From contig NZRO01000039.1 of assembly GCA_002696275.1 (NCBI GenBank), positions 68,831 to 108,142 of the forward strand: a stretch of 39,312 nucleotides of DNA, given 5' to 3'. This document shows, one piece after another, positions 1 to 8,907 of this stretch; the first letter of the stretch is position 1; each line of letters opens with the position of its first letter. The notes below the pieces were generated by a model. The model saw only the letters and a list, made by a program, of their open reading frames with translations. It did no database searches and was not told where the DNA came from. A program made the translations under genes and the position numbers. The DNA is from Flavobacteriales bacterium (GTDB taxonomy: Bacteria; Bacteroidota; Bacteroidia; Flavobacteriales; BACL11).

Positions 1-609
1 TCTCATCCAAATAAAAAACTTGGTGTTGTATGGATTGATGCGCATGCCGACTTACACTCACCATTAACAACACCATCAGGCAATATGCACGGAATGCCAC
101 TAGCTATTTCATTAAATGATAATAATTCACAATCAAAAATTAATCTTGTAGAAGATTCTGTTCTTAAAAAGTGGGATTTTTTAACACAAAAAGAAAAAAA
201 AATATTACCTGAAAATTTGATTTTTTTTGGTGTTCGAGATACTGAAAAACAAGAAGATGAAATGATGAACCGCTTAAATTTGAGAAACTATTCAATTGAA
301 GAGATTAGAAGTAAGGGAATTCAAAAATGTGTCTTAGAATCTTTTAAATTATTGAAAGAATGTGATCTTATATATATATCATTTGATGTTGACAGTTTAG
401 ACTCGTCTATTTCAAAAGGAACTGGAACTCCTGTTCCAAATGGATTTTCAATTTCAGAAATTAAAAATTTGTTAAAATATTTTTTCATGAGTGAAAAAAT
501 ATGTTGTTTTGAAATAACCGAGGTAAATCCAACCTTAGATAATAAAGGAAACAAAATGGCAGAAATAGCTTTTGATATTTTAGAAAACACAATATCAAAT
601 ATAAATTAA
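1..609 (+). CDS. rocF: Arginase family hydrolase, 5'-truncated by the window edge
   Basis: The frame is open from base 1, so the N-terminal part lies outside the window; about 202 residues remain. Two manganese-binding signatures of the ureohydrolase fold are visible: WIDAHADLHSP near the start (the DAHxD motif) and SFDVDSLDSS followed by GTGTPVPNG towards the end. HGMPLA after the first motif resembles true arginases more than agmatinases, so hydrolysis of L-arginine to ornithine and urea in the cytoplasm is the best guess. The usual proline after the second metal aspartate is a serine here (DSLDSS). Formimidoylglutamase is the main alternative. The ATG at 85 is internal to the conserved core and is not the start. 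The gene converges on the M28 peptidase gene. Confidence 0.85.
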   Translation, partial: SHPNKKLGVVWIDAHADLHSPLTTPSGNMHGMPLAISLNDNNSQSKINLVEDSVLKKWDFLTQKEKKILPENLIFFGVRDTEKQEDEMMNRLNLRNYSIEEIRSKGIQKCVLESFKLLKECDLIYISFDVDSLDSSISKGTGTPVPNGFSISEIKNLLKYFFMSEKICCFEITEVNPTLDNKGNKMAEIAFDILENTISNIN

Positions 610-653
610 GTTATAATAACACCTTGAGTTTTATACAATCCTTTTAGAAATCA

Positions 654-701
654 GTAGAGATTTTAAGAAGAATAGTGATTCTAAATCTACTTTGAGTTTT
701 T
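654..701 (+). terminator. Bulged hairpin with T-rich tail after the arginase gene
   Basis: GTA (654-656) and GATTT (659-663) pair with AAATC TAC (683-690), with a two-base bulge. Inside, AGAAT (669-673) pairs with ATTCT (678-682) around a four-base loop. A T-rich stretch (TTTGAGTTTTTG) follows. It could end the arginase transcript; the stem is AT-rich and this is inferred from structure alone. Confidence 0.35.
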
Positions 702-726
702 GAATTTGCTGTTCTTCAAGAATACT

Positions 727-754
727 GAAAGTAGAAACTTTCGTTTCTTTTTTT
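727..754 (+). terminator. Second hairpin with T-tract, arginase/M28 convergent gap
   Basis: GAAAGT (727-732), loop AGAA, ACTTTC (737-742), then GTTTCTTTTTTT. A six-base-pair stem followed by a T-tract fits a weak intrinsic terminator reading rightwards, a backup for the hairpin at 654. Apart from these two hairpins I see nothing in 610-804. Confidence 0.4.
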
Positions 755-804
755 GTTTTATAGAAATTTTTTGGGAAAAAAGTAATTTATTCTTAAATAT
801 TAAA

Positions 805-2022
805 CTAATCAAAAATTACTTCAAATTCTTTTTTTACTTCGTCCCTATAGATAACAACAATTGTTTTGTCTCCTGATTTAAAATTTGACAAAGCCTTCAT
901 ATATGTCATTATATCTGTTACATCGAATTCTCCTAACTTGACAATAACATCTCCATTTAAAATTCCAACTCTATCAGCTAATTTATCTTTACTTACGCCA
1001 TCAATCCTCAATCCACTTTCTTCTGAAAGATAATCAGGCATTATTCCCAATGTTACTGAAAATCTAGGTGTTTCTTTTGATTCAGATTTAGTTTCTACAT
1101 AATCAAAATCTAAAATATCAAATGAATTTTTGATAATATTAACAATATACTTTGAAATATCATATATGCCTTCAAAATTAATCTTTTCAATATCATCAGA
1201 AGGCTTATGATAGTCTTCATGTTGCCCAGTAAAAAAGTGTAGAACTGGTATTTCTCTATTATAAAATGGAGTATGATCAGAGGAGCCAAATCCAGAAGGT
1301 GTTGTTTTTAAATCAAAATCGTAAATATTACTTTTTGCTAATAAACTTTCCCACTGAGAACTTGTGCCAACACCATTAACTAATAATGTTCTTGAGCTAT
1401 TTAACCTCCCAACCATATCAAAGTTAAACATAAACCTAACTTTTCCTAGGTTAATTGTTGGATTTTTCGCAAAATAAGTTGAGCCGTATAATCCTAACTC
1501 TTCTCCAGAGAAAGCAATAAACAAATAATTATAATTTGTATATTTAATTAATTCAGGAATTAAATTAATCATCAATGCAACACCACTAGCATTATCATCA
1601 GCTCCATTATGAATTTGGTTCTCTAAGGGTGACAAAGATCCAACTTCTCCATATCCCAAATGATCATAATGAGCTCCAATAATTATTGTGTTTCTAGCGT
1701 TATTATTATAAAATCCAATAACGTTTCTTCCAATAATTTGTTTGTTATCAATATCTGAATGTGGATTTAACCTTAGTAAAGCATTAAATTTTTGAATAAA
1801 ACTGTTACTATCACCTAAAGGCTGTAAATTAAACTCCTCAAAATTTGAAATTATATATTCAGCGGCTATCTTCTCTCCTTCGGTTCCTGTAAATCTTCCC
1901 TCTAATTTATCAGAGGCTAAAAATTTTAAATCATCTTGAATTTGGTTAATTTTATTAGTTTCTTGACCACAGATAATCGTTGTCTGGAAAATAAACAGTA
2001 AATAAATCAGGATTTTTTTCAT
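805..2022 (-). CDS. Secreted M28 family metallopeptidase with C-terminal PDZ domain
   Basis: A 405-residue protein with an N-terminal signal peptide ending near CGQE (about residue 20). The M28 zinc-aminopeptidase core has its metal and catalytic residues in order: GAHYDHLG (His118, Asp120), HNGADDNASG (Asp142/143), FSGEELGLYGS (Glu174/175), FDMVGR (Asp202) and the late GQHEDYHKPSD (His272 region). Residues from about 320 to the end form a PDZ-like domain (GILNGDVIVKLGEFDV), which in this family is thought to bind peptides or the enzyme itself. It probably acts in the periplasm or outside the cell, trimming N-terminal residues from peptides. It is divergently arranged with the PD40 gene, with only about 50 bases between the two start codons. 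Substrate preference cannot be read from the sequence. Confidence 0.9.
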   Translation of the reverse strand: MKKILIYLLFIFQTTIICGQETNKINQIQDDLKFLASDKLEGRFTGTEGEKIAAEYIISNFEEFNLQPLGDSNSFIQKFNALLRLNPHSDIDNKQIIGRNVIGFYNNNARNTIIIGAHYDHLGYGEVGSLSPLENQIHNGADDNASGVALMINLIPELIKYTNYNYLFIAFSGEELGLYGSTYFAKNPTINLGKVRFMFNFDMVGRLNSSRTLLVNGVGTSSQWESLLAKSNIYDFDLKTTPSGFGSSDHTPFYNREIPVLHFFTGQHEDYHKPSDDIEKINFEGIYDISKYIVNIIKNSFDILDFDYVETKSESKETPRFSVTLGIMPDYLSEESGLRIDGVSKDKLADRVGILNGDVIVKLGEFDVTDIMTYMKALSNFKSGDKTIVVIYRDEVKKEFEVIFD

Positions 2023-2049
2023 ATTCTAATAAAATATAATTTGTTAACT

Positions 2050-2057
2050 TATCTTTG
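2050..2057 (+). promoter_or_regulatory. -7 promoter box (TATCTTTG) for the PD40 gene
   Basis: A perfect match to the Bacteroidota -7 consensus TAnnTTTG, 18 bases before the ATG at 2076. Its last three bases are the TTG at 2055 that would otherwise extend the reading frame, so that codon should not be used as a start. I see no -33 TTG at the usual distance. Confidence 0.6.
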
Positions 2058-2075
2058 CATAAACTTTTCAAAAAT

Positions 2076-3155
2076 ATGAAACATTTATATTTATTTAAAC
2101 ATTTATTGATAATTATACTCTTTTTCAGTATAAACCAAATAGAAGCACAAGACTCTAAATTAAAATATCCTCAAGAAAAATATTTTAAAAATATCAAACA
2201 AATTACTTTTAGCGGAGAAAACGCTGAAGCATATTGGAGTTTTGATGATTCAAAATTAATATTTCAATCAACTAATGAAAAATGGGGTGAAAGCTGTGAT
2301 CAAATTTATATAATTGATTCTAATGATTATACTTTAAAAGATTCTATTCCAAATAGGATAAGTTTAGGTAAAGGTAGAACAACTTGTTCATATTTTCTAC
2401 CTGGAGACACAACTGTATTATACGCTTCAACACATCTAAAAGATGCTAAATGCCCACATTCTCCAGCAAGAAGAATCAATGGAAAATATGTATGGCCAAT
2501 ATATGATTCATATGATATTTTTATTTCTGATCTTAAAGGAAATATTGTAAAACAGATTACTAATGAAAAAGGATATGATGCAGAAGCTACGGTTTCACCA
2601 ATAGGAGATAAGATTGTATTTACATCAATAAGAAGTGGTGACTTAGAATTATATACTTGTAATATTGATGGATCAAATGTTACACAAATTACTAATCAAC
2701 TAGGTTATGATGGAGGAGCATTCTTTTCAAACGATGGAAAAAAGTTAGTTTTTAGGTCTTCGAGACCAAAAACTGAAAAAGAAATAAAAGAATATAAAGA
2801 TCTTTTAGCTCAAGGACTTGTACAACCAACAAAAATGGAGATTTATACATGTAATGTTGATGGATCAAACCTTAAACAAATTACAAATCTAGGAAATGCC
2901 AACTGGTCCCCTTTTTTTCATCCAACTGATCAAAAAATTATATTTTGTTCTAACCACGCAACTAAGATTGGATTCCCGTTCAATCTTTATATGATTGACA
3001 CAAATGGTGAAAACCTAGAGCAAATATCATTTGATAAAACATTTGATTCTTTCCCTGTATTTTCTAATAATGGGAAAAAAATTGTATTTTCTTCAAACAG
3101 AAACAATGGGGGTACAAGAGAAACAAATATTTTTATTGCAGATTGGGTTGAATAA
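2076..3155 (+). CDS. Secreted PD40/TolB-type beta-propeller protein
   Basis: Start set at the ATG at 2076, giving 359 residues with a clean signal peptide (hydrophobic stretch, then NQIEAQ near residue 25). The upstream TTG at 2055 lies inside the -7 promoter box. The rest is a run of PD40/WD40-like blades with recurring patterns such as SPIGDKIVFTSIR, SNDGKKLVFRSSRP and SNNGKKIVFSSNR, each followed by a segment like YTCNIDGSNVTQIT. This is the TolB C-terminal propeller type, but no TolB N-terminal domain is present. Such proteins often serve as binding scaffolds in the periplasm or at the outer membrane. There is no T9SS tail and no catalytic residue I can point to. It is convergent with the CotH gene, with two bases between the stop codons. 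Confidence 0.85.
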   Translation: MKHLYLFKHLLIIILFFSINQIEAQDSKLKYPQEKYFKNIKQITFSGENAEAYWSFDDSKLIFQSTNEKWGESCDQIYIIDSNDYTLKDSIPNRISLGKGRTTCSYFLPGDTTVLYASTHLKDAKCPHSPARRINGKYVWPIYDSYDIFISDLKGNIVKQITNEKGYDAEATVSPIGDKIVFTSIRSGDLELYTCNIDGSNVTQITNQLGYDGGAFFSNDGKKLVFRSSRPKTEKEIKEYKDLLAQGLVQPTKMEIYTCNVDGSNLKQITNLGNANWSPFFHPTDQKIIFCSNHATKIGFPFNLYMIDTNGENLEQISFDKTFDSFPVFSNNGKKIVFSSNRNNGGTRETNIFIADWVE

Positions 3156-3157
3156 TT

Positions 3158-6100
3158 CTATCTAACTAAAAATATTGTTCCAAAATCTTGATGTTTCCAA
3201 CCTTCAAAATCTTTGTAATTAATTTCGTAAATGTAAGTACTCATTAATAATGGATTTCCTGTATCTTGATAAGTTCCATCCCAACCATTATTACAATCTA
3301 AATCTATAATATTATTGGTAGAATACACTAAATTAGAGAATCTATCATAAATGGTAAAATTGAAGGATTCTGATCTTATTCCATTGTATGAAATACAAAA
3401 CTTATCATTAATTTGATCGTCATCTGGAGTAAATGAATTTGGAATATATATCCAAAATTCATCTTTTACAAAGATATTTTTATATGTTGTGTCCTTACAA
3501 TTATTTTCATCAGAAATCACTAAGGAAACGGTATATATAGAAGATATTGGTTCAAAAGTGTGTTCCACAAGTTGATCATATTCATATGCAGAATTATCTC
3601 CAAAATTCCACTGCCAAGAAACAATATTTCCATAAGAATCATCTATAAACTCTGAAGTTGGATTTAAAATACTAAGTGTATCTGAAGATGTTAAATGAAA
3701 ATCTGCAACAGGAGGTTGAAATACAGTGACCAATGCTTGACCACTAACACCTCCTATTTCATCCGCATCAGAAAAACTAACTAGCTCATAAATACCCTCT
3801 ATTTTAGTTTCTATTACATAAGGATTTAATGTAGTTGTAAATGGACCTTTATTTTCTCCATTTAAACTATATACAAAAGTGTATGGAGCTACACCGCTAA
3901 ATGAAATACTTACCTCCGCTTTCTCCTCACTATTTTCGCAAATACTATCATTTCCGCTTATAAAAGCTTCTATAGTTGGCAGTTCATAAATATGAAGAAC
4001 AACAGTATCATGATAATTTACATAAAAAGAATCTATTGCATTAGTTGCTAATGGCATCATAATTACAGAATCTGTTTGCCAATAACTAAATCCCCAAAGC
4101 GGATCTAATTGAGGAACTACTGTAACAGTATCTCCAATAGTATAATTAATTGATGTTGGAAATACATTGATATTAACACCATTTACATCAATAGATGTTG
4201 AAGTTCCTACCGGATCAACCATATAAACAATATCTCTTGTAGGAGTTGGTGGTATAAAAACTGCTCTAACAGTTACATCTCCTTGCAATTCAAATGCAAG
4301 TGTATCTAAAATTGGATCATAAATATATGTTCCTGCAGGCAATACTTCCCAATATTGGAATGTTCCACTCTTTACCTCAAACGGGAGTTCTACTCCACCA
4401 AATCTACTATACACTTGTGGTGTATTAGTTTCATTTATTATAAGATTATCACTCATTTCAACCTCACCTATCCCAACAATTTCCAGTGTTACATCAAATG
4501 GTCCAGACAAATCTGGATAACAAGGAATGAAACCATTATTCATGGTACTACATCTAGCTAAGATAAAATCCCGAACATCCTGCACGTTAGATTGCCACTC
4601 TGTATATGTACCTCCCCATGTAGCGATTTGTCTTGGCATTTCAGGATCAATCACAGCGACCATACTATCTAAAACAGCTATCATATTTGTACAAGACAAA
4701 TCCGTAGTAGCTAAGTCTTGCCACCTATTAATATAATCATTAAAAAAGTCTTCATTGGTAAGCATTTCGTTCCAAATAGGAACATGACCCTGACCACCCG
4801 GATCATTTAAACTACTAGGGTCACAAGGGTCTGCGTTGACACCTGTAGTAGGAATTCCAGTATAATTTGTTCCATGTCCAAATGTATTATCCATATCCCA
4901 AAGAGTATATCTCCACTTTTTCTTATCTCCATTAGGATCTAAACCTCTCCACCATCCAGTATTCCAATTCAACCAATCTGCACAAACCACATAAGCATTA
5001 AGTAAGAAGTAATCTATTAAACTTCCAGTATTATACTGATCCTTTGCAATGTTATAATTAGCAGGAACTGCCATTGGATTATTATCAACAAAATTTACAA
5101 AATTATCCCAATCAGGTTGGGCGTTAGGAGCACCATACTCTGTCCAAGTACCTCCCCATGTTTTTAAATATTGGATATTGTTTTTATCTTGATCATAATA
5201 ATAATCTGTAAAATCATGATCATCTGTTTTCTCCCTCATTTCATAAACACCCCAATATACACCATCTAAATAAACAATGCATGATGTTGTTGATCTTTCA
5301 TCTAATCTTAAATCAGCGAGTTGAGATAAATGACAGATATAGGCGTCACGGATGTGAGCTCCATTACTTCCATATGAAAATGGGTAGTTATCATTTGCGG
5401 CGGCTTTAACAATTACCCTTTGGAATTTATCTCTATCCTTAGTCATAAACAATTTGTCTTGTAATGCATGATTATATCCAAATTGATCTCTCATTATATA
5501 GTCAAAACCTCTCTGCGCGTATGCCCATGAGTCATTTCCATGTTTATTAAACTCACCCATTCCTTTATCTAGTATAATACCATCCTTATCAAACCATTCA
5601 ATTGTTCCCTCAGGCTCCATTGAAGTTGATCCCCAACCACCATCTAAAAGATCAAGCACTTGGTCTCCCGATATTGACAAAATAGGTATGGTATGATTAT
5701 CATCAACGAAATAAGTATTATATTCTATGAATGATGGAGGCACATTTGAATTTGAACTGTAGGTGACCGCTTTTAAAACAGTAGTTTGAGTAAATGTAAT
5801 CGGAACTGTATAAATTGGAGATGTATTATCAGGCCTCGTTCCATCAAGAGTATAATAAATGGTTGCCGTAGGATCTGAACAAGTAATAGCTACCTGTGCA
5901 GAACCGGTATAATATCCTGGTGGAATTGAAAATACGGGGGTTGGAGCATATTCTAAAAAAGCTCCAGAATTTGAAGCGTTAGGAGTTGGAACTAAAAAAA
6001 CAGACCAATTAGCACTTCCGTTTGTTTCTCTTCCTCTAGAATGTGTTTTGATATTTGGACGGACAGTTACAGAATCTAATAATACTTGAGATGGATCTGA

Positions 6101-6451
6101 AATCATAATCACTTCATTACCCTTTGTTTGAGTTATCTTAAAATTAGTATGTGCTACTCCACCGGCAACTTCATCTCTTCCTGAGCAAAATACGACAGCA
6201 ACTCCATTAGCAGGAACTGTAAAAGAGGATGGTATTTGCCATTTTGTAGGATTTGCTAATTTATCTGTTAGAAAATAACCGTTTAAATCGATAGTTGTAG
6301 CGCTAGAATTATAGATCTCTATCCAATCTTCATACTCTCCATAGTTATCCTGATAACTATCAAAATTTGCTGCTGAGTACTCATTTATAACTATTTGAGC
6401 ACTAAGAAAATTGGAAAATATTATTACAAATAATAAAATACTATTTCTCAT
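3158..6451 (-). CDS. Large secreted CotH-kinase protein with T9SS type B C-terminal domain
   Basis: About 1097 residues from the ATG at 6451. The TTG at 6484 overlaps the likely -33 box. Order of parts: signal peptide (1-18); lamin-tail domain (about 20-150, INEYSA...DWIEIYN); a chitobiase/HEX C-terminal-like beta domain (about 175-250, YYTLDGTRPD); a CotH kinase domain (about 255-640) with KWRYTLWDMDNTFG near residue 518; beta-rich repeats; a PKD domain (about 925-1005, WNFGDNS); and a gliding-motility-type C-terminal domain from about 1011 (YIPNSFTPDDDQINDKF). The tail marks it as a type IX secretion substrate, so it should sit on the surface or in the medium. CotH proteins are atypical protein kinases; activity and target here are inferred. 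A TWGGTxTE motif occurs twice, about 180 residues apart. Confidence 0.88.
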   Translation of the reverse strand: MRNSILLFVIIFSNFLSAQIVINEYSAANFDSYQDNYGEYEDWIEIYNSSATTIDLNGYFLTDKLANPTKWQIPSSFTVPANGVAVVFCSGRDEVAGGVAHTNFKITQTKGNEVIMISDPSQVLLDSVTVRPNIKTHSRGRETNGSANWSVFLVPTPNASNSGAFLEYAPTPVFSIPPGYYTGSAQVAITCSDPTATIYYTLDGTRPDNTSPIYTVPITFTQTTVLKAVTYSSNSNVPPSFIEYNTYFVDDNHTIPILSISGDQVLDLLDGGWGSTSMEPEGTIEWFDKDGIILDKGMGEFNKHGNDSWAYAQRGFDYIMRDQFGYNHALQDKLFMTKDRDKFQRVIVKAAANDNYPFSYGSNGAHIRDAYICHLSQLADLRLDERSTTSCIVYLDGVYWGVYEMREKTDDHDFTDYYYDQDKNNIQYLKTWGGTWTEYGAPNAQPDWDNFVNFVDNNPMAVPANYNIAKDQYNTGSLIDYFLLNAYVVCADWLNWNTGWWRGLDPNGDKKKWRYTLWDMDNTFGHGTNYTGIPTTGVNADPCDPSSLNDPGGQGHVPIWNEMLTNEDFFNDYINRWQDLATTDLSCTNMIAVLDSMVAVIDPEMPRQIATWGGTYTEWQSNVQDVRDFILARCSTMNNGFIPCYPDLSGPFDVTLEIVGIGEVEMSDNLIINETNTPQVYSRFGGVELPFEVKSGTFQYWEVLPAGTYIYDPILDTLAFELQGDVTVRAVFIPPTPTRDIVYMVDPVGTSTSIDVNGVNINVFPTSINYTIGDTVTVVPQLDPLWGFSYWQTDSVIMMPLATNAIDSFYVNYHDTVVLHIYELPTIEAFISGNDSICENSEEKAEVSISFSGVAPYTFVYSLNGENKGPFTTTLNPYVIETKIEGIYELVSFSDADEIGGVSGQALVTVFQPPVADFHLTSSDTLSILNPTSEFIDDSYGNIVSWQWNFGDNSAYEYDQLVEHTFEPISSIYTVSLVISDENNCKDTTYKNIFVKDEFWIYIPNSFTPDDDQINDKFCISYNGIRSESFNFTIYDRFSNLVYSTNNIIDLDCNNGWDGTYQDTGNPLLMSTYIYEINYKDFEGWKHQDFGTIFLVR

Positions 6452-6456
6452 AAGTG

Positions 6457-6484
6457 CAAAGATAATAAAAAATAAAAAAATCAA
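6457..6484 (-). promoter_or_regulatory. Promoter for the CotH gene (-33 TTG, -7 TATCTTTG)
   Basis: On the reverse strand, TATCTTTG lies at 6464-6457 and a TTG at 6484-6482, with a 17-base spacer (consensus about 19). The ATG at 6451 follows the -7 box by only five bases, so the mRNA is probably leaderless or nearly so. Confidence 0.55.
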
Positions 6485-6562
6485 GAATCAAGTTTTAAAA
6501 TCTTGTTCATTTAAACTTTTATAAAGAAAAAAATAAAAAGGAAGTTTATTCATCTTATTTTC

Positions 6563-6570
6563 TAATTTTG
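6563..6570 (+). promoter_or_regulatory. -7 promoter box (TAATTTTG) for the decarboxylase operon
   Basis: TAATTTTG matches TAnnTTTG and lies 22 bases before the ATG at 6593. No -33 TTG at the expected distance. It probably drives the five genes to 11058. Confidence 0.5.
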
Positions 6571-6592
6571 CAGAAATAATATTTAAAATATA

Positions 6593-7963
6593 ATGTCAGA
6601 AAAATTATTTGACGATTTAAATACTTTCAATCATCTAGCAAAAGATATAATATCAGATTGTAATAAGAAAGGAATTTCTAAAAAAGTAAAACCAACGGAT
6701 TTATTAAAAAAATTTGGCATTGAGCTGAAAAATTCAGGAATTTCAGACAATCATCTAAAAGAAATTCTAAAAGAATTAGTATTACACACCCCAAAAACAT
6801 CTGGAAAGTTATTTTTCAACCAACTTTTTGGGGGGGTAAATAGTAAAGCTGTTCTTGGAGATTTATTAGCTGTTTTATTGAACAACAGTATGGCTACTTA
6901 CAAAATTGCCGGGCCAATGGTAGAGTTAGAAAGAGAAATCTTAAGGAAGGTAGCTCATCTTATTTCTTATCCTAATACTTTTGGAGGAACAATGCCTACA
7001 GGGGGCAGCATGAGTAATTTTATGGCATTAGTTATAGCAAGAGACAAGAAGAGACCTAAAACTATACAAGACGGAAATACTGACAGATTAGTTTTTTACA
7101 CTTCGGAAAATTCTCATTATTCAATTGGGAAAAACGCATCTTTCTGTGGAATTGGAAGAGATAATGTTAGATATATAGATACAAATGAAAAAGGAGAAAT
7201 GATATCAGAAAAATTGAGTGACGCTATTCAATCTGACATTAAAAATAAATTGATACCATTCTTTGTGAATGCTACTCTAGGGACTACTGTAATGGGAGCA
7301 ACTGATCCTATTAATAAAATTTCTGAGATATGCAAAAATCACAATATTTGGCTTCATGTAGATGGAGCTTTTGCTGGATCCGTAATATTTTCAAAAAAAT
7401 ATAAACATTTAATAAAAGGAATTCAGCATTCAGATTCATTTTGTTTTAATCCACACAAAACATTAGGAACTCCTTTATCTACATCTGTTTTCATAGTAAA
7501 ACACAAAAAAGATTTATACAATTCATTTAACTACAAGGCCGATTATTTGTATCAAACTGAAGACAATGATTATAATCTAGGGCAAATTTCTTTTGAATGC
7601 GGCAGAAGAAATAATGCCTTAAAATTCTGGACTCTCTGGAAATCATATGGTACAGATGGGATTTCAGAAATGGTAGATCATAATTATAAACTAGCAAGTT
7701 TCGCAAGAGATTATATCAGAAACAATTCAAACTACACACTTCATAGTTTTGAAGAAAGTCTTTCAATATGTTTTAATTACAAAAATATTGATCCAAAATT
7801 ATTGTGCACTGAATTATATAATAACAATAAGTTAATGGTTGGATATGGTAAACATAAAAAAAGAGAATTTGTTCGTCTAGTAAGTATAAACAGAGAAAAT
7901 ACCAAAGAAGATATTTTAAATTTCTTTAAAGTATTAGAGGGATTTACTGAAAATAATTTATAG
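6593..7963 (+). CDS. PLP-dependent group II amino acid decarboxylase
   Basis: A 456-residue fold-type I pyridoxal-phosphate enzyme of the glutamate/DOPA/aspartate decarboxylase group. Visible family features: TGGSMSNFMAL (cofactor phosphate binding), SENSHYSIGKNA (the His that stacks on the PLP ring), NATLGTTVMGATDPI, WLHVDGAFAG (Asp contacting the pyridine nitrogen) and FNPHKTLGTPLS, whose Lys forms the Schiff base. Length is typical for bacterial members. The substrate cannot be settled from these motifs: glutamate, aspartate, cysteine sulfinate and aromatic amino acids are all possible. It heads a forward operon; the next gene starts 12 bases after its stop. Confidence 0.85.
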   Translation: MSEKLFDDLNTFNHLAKDIISDCNKKGISKKVKPTDLLKKFGIELKNSGISDNHLKEILKELVLHTPKTSGKLFFNQLFGGVNSKAVLGDLLAVLLNNSMATYKIAGPMVELEREILRKVAHLISYPNTFGGTMPTGGSMSNFMALVIARDKKRPKTIQDGNTDRLVFYTSENSHYSIGKNASFCGIGRDNVRYIDTNEKGEMISEKLSDAIQSDIKNKLIPFFVNATLGTTVMGATDPINKISEICKNHNIWLHVDGAFAGSVIFSKKYKHLIKGIQHSDSFCFNPHKTLGTPLSTSVFIVKHKKDLYNSFNYKADYLYQTEDNDYNLGQISFECGRRNNALKFWTLWKSYGTDGISEMVDHNYKLASFARDYIRNNSNYTLHSFEESLSICFNYKNIDPKLLCTELYNNNKLMVGYGKHKKREFVRLVSINRENTKEDILNFFKVLEGFTENNL

Positions 7964-7971
7964 TATATTTA
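7964..7971 (+). promoter_or_regulatory. Possible internal -7 box (TATATTTA)
   Basis: TATATTTA differs from TAnnTTTG only at the last base. It begins one base after the decarboxylase stop and ends four bases before the ATG at 7976. It could give a leaderless internal transcript; weak evidence. Confidence 0.25.
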
Positions 7972-7975
7972 CCGA

Positions 7976-8632
7976 ATGATTAATAAGGATTTTATTATTA
8001 CTCTAGCTTGGCCAGAAGGAATGGTAACAGCCTCAGATTCCTGGTACGATAGATTTTTTTCCAAGAATGGAAAATACCGAGTTGGTCACTCAGCACTAAT
8101 TCTTGTAAATTCAGAAACTAAAAAATTACACTATATGGATTTTGGAAGATACCACACTCCAAAGGGATACGGAAGAGTGAGAGATGCTGAAACTGATCCA
8201 GATGTAGGAATTCCATTACTAGCTGAGATAAAAAATAATGAAATCCTAAATATAGATACAATTCTAAAAGAAGCAGCTTATAAAAAAGCAAATCATGGGG
8301 AGGGAGTTTTATACGCTTCAGTTTTAGGAGGAGTTTGTTTTAGAACCGCATTCAATTTTGCAAAGAAAATACAAAATAAAGGAGCTGTAGAATATGGTCC
8401 GTTCATAATAAACGGAACAAATTGCTCAAGATTTGTATCATCAACTATACAAAAATCTAATCCTAATTTTCTAAAAAAATTAAGATTAAGATTTCCCTTC
8501 TGTATCACTCCATCTCCAAAAAGAAATGTGAGTATATGTAATAGAAATTATTACTTTACAGACACAAATGGTTGTATAAAAATAAATCGAAACATCTTTT
8601 CTGGGTATTTTAAAAGTATAGAAAGAAAATAA
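7976..8632 (+). CDS. Putative permuted papain-like (NlpC/P60-type) protein, function unknown
   Basis: A 218-residue protein with no signal peptide. It has an early VGHSALILV segment (His38) leading to LHYMDFGRY, and a late GTNCSRFVSS segment (Cys150). A GHxA(L/I) strand carrying the His first and an NCSxF helix carrying the Cys later is the order seen in circularly permuted papain-like folds such as the YiiX type. I infer a thiol hydrolase or a relic of one, with His38 and Cys150 as the candidate pair. I recognise the general look of a conserved Bacteroidota protein but cannot name the family with confidence. The stop overlaps the next start by one base (TAATG), so the pair is translationally coupled. 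Confidence 0.7.
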   Translation: MINKDFIITLAWPEGMVTASDSWYDRFFSKNGKYRVGHSALILVNSETKKLHYMDFGRYHTPKGYGRVRDAETDPDVGIPLLAEIKNNEILNIDTILKEAAYKKANHGEGVLYASVLGGVCFRTAFNFAKKIQNKGAVEYGPFIINGTNCSRFVSSTIQKSNPNFLKKLRLRFPFCITPSPKRNVSICNRNYYFTDTNGCIKINRNIFSGYFKSIERK

Positions 8633-8907
8633 TGAGTAAACCTAAAAATATTTCGGAAAACGCACAATTACTTAGAGGTATCGGATCCAGCTCCTGGTTT
8701 GAAATCAGCAAAGAGGGAGACGATTTTAGAATTAAGAGATTTTCAGAGGAAGGAGAGTTAGAATGTTCCAGAATATTTTCGACAAACTCAAACGAGTTTG
8801 ATTTATACAAAAAATATGAATTTACCTACATATCACACTGTAAACAATGTAAAATAATTCAAGATAATAAAACATTTACCTTTAATGCAAAAAATTATGA
8901 ATATTAA
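8632..8907 (+). CDS. Small conserved CxxC protein, function unknown
   Basis: A 91-residue cytoplasmic protein with no hydrophobic segment. The middle is a likely small beta-sheet (WFEISKEGDDFRIKRFSEEG), and residues 69-73 read HCKQC, a CxxC pair that could bind metal or form a disulfide. It starts inside the stop of the previous gene (TAATG) and its end overlaps the glutaredoxin start, so three genes are tightly coupled. No function can be assigned. Coupling to a putative thiol hydrolase and a glutaredoxin makes a redox or thiol role worth considering, but that is inference. Confidence 0.65.
   Translation: MSKPKNISENAQLLRGIGSSSWFEISKEGDDFRIKRFSEEGELECSRIFSTNSNEFDLYKKYEFTYISHCKQCKIIQDNKTFTFNAKNYEY

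Noticed and set aside
4355-4736. Two forward reading frames inside the CotH gene
   Set aside because: Antisense shadows of a well-supported multidomain gene; no promoter or sensible product.
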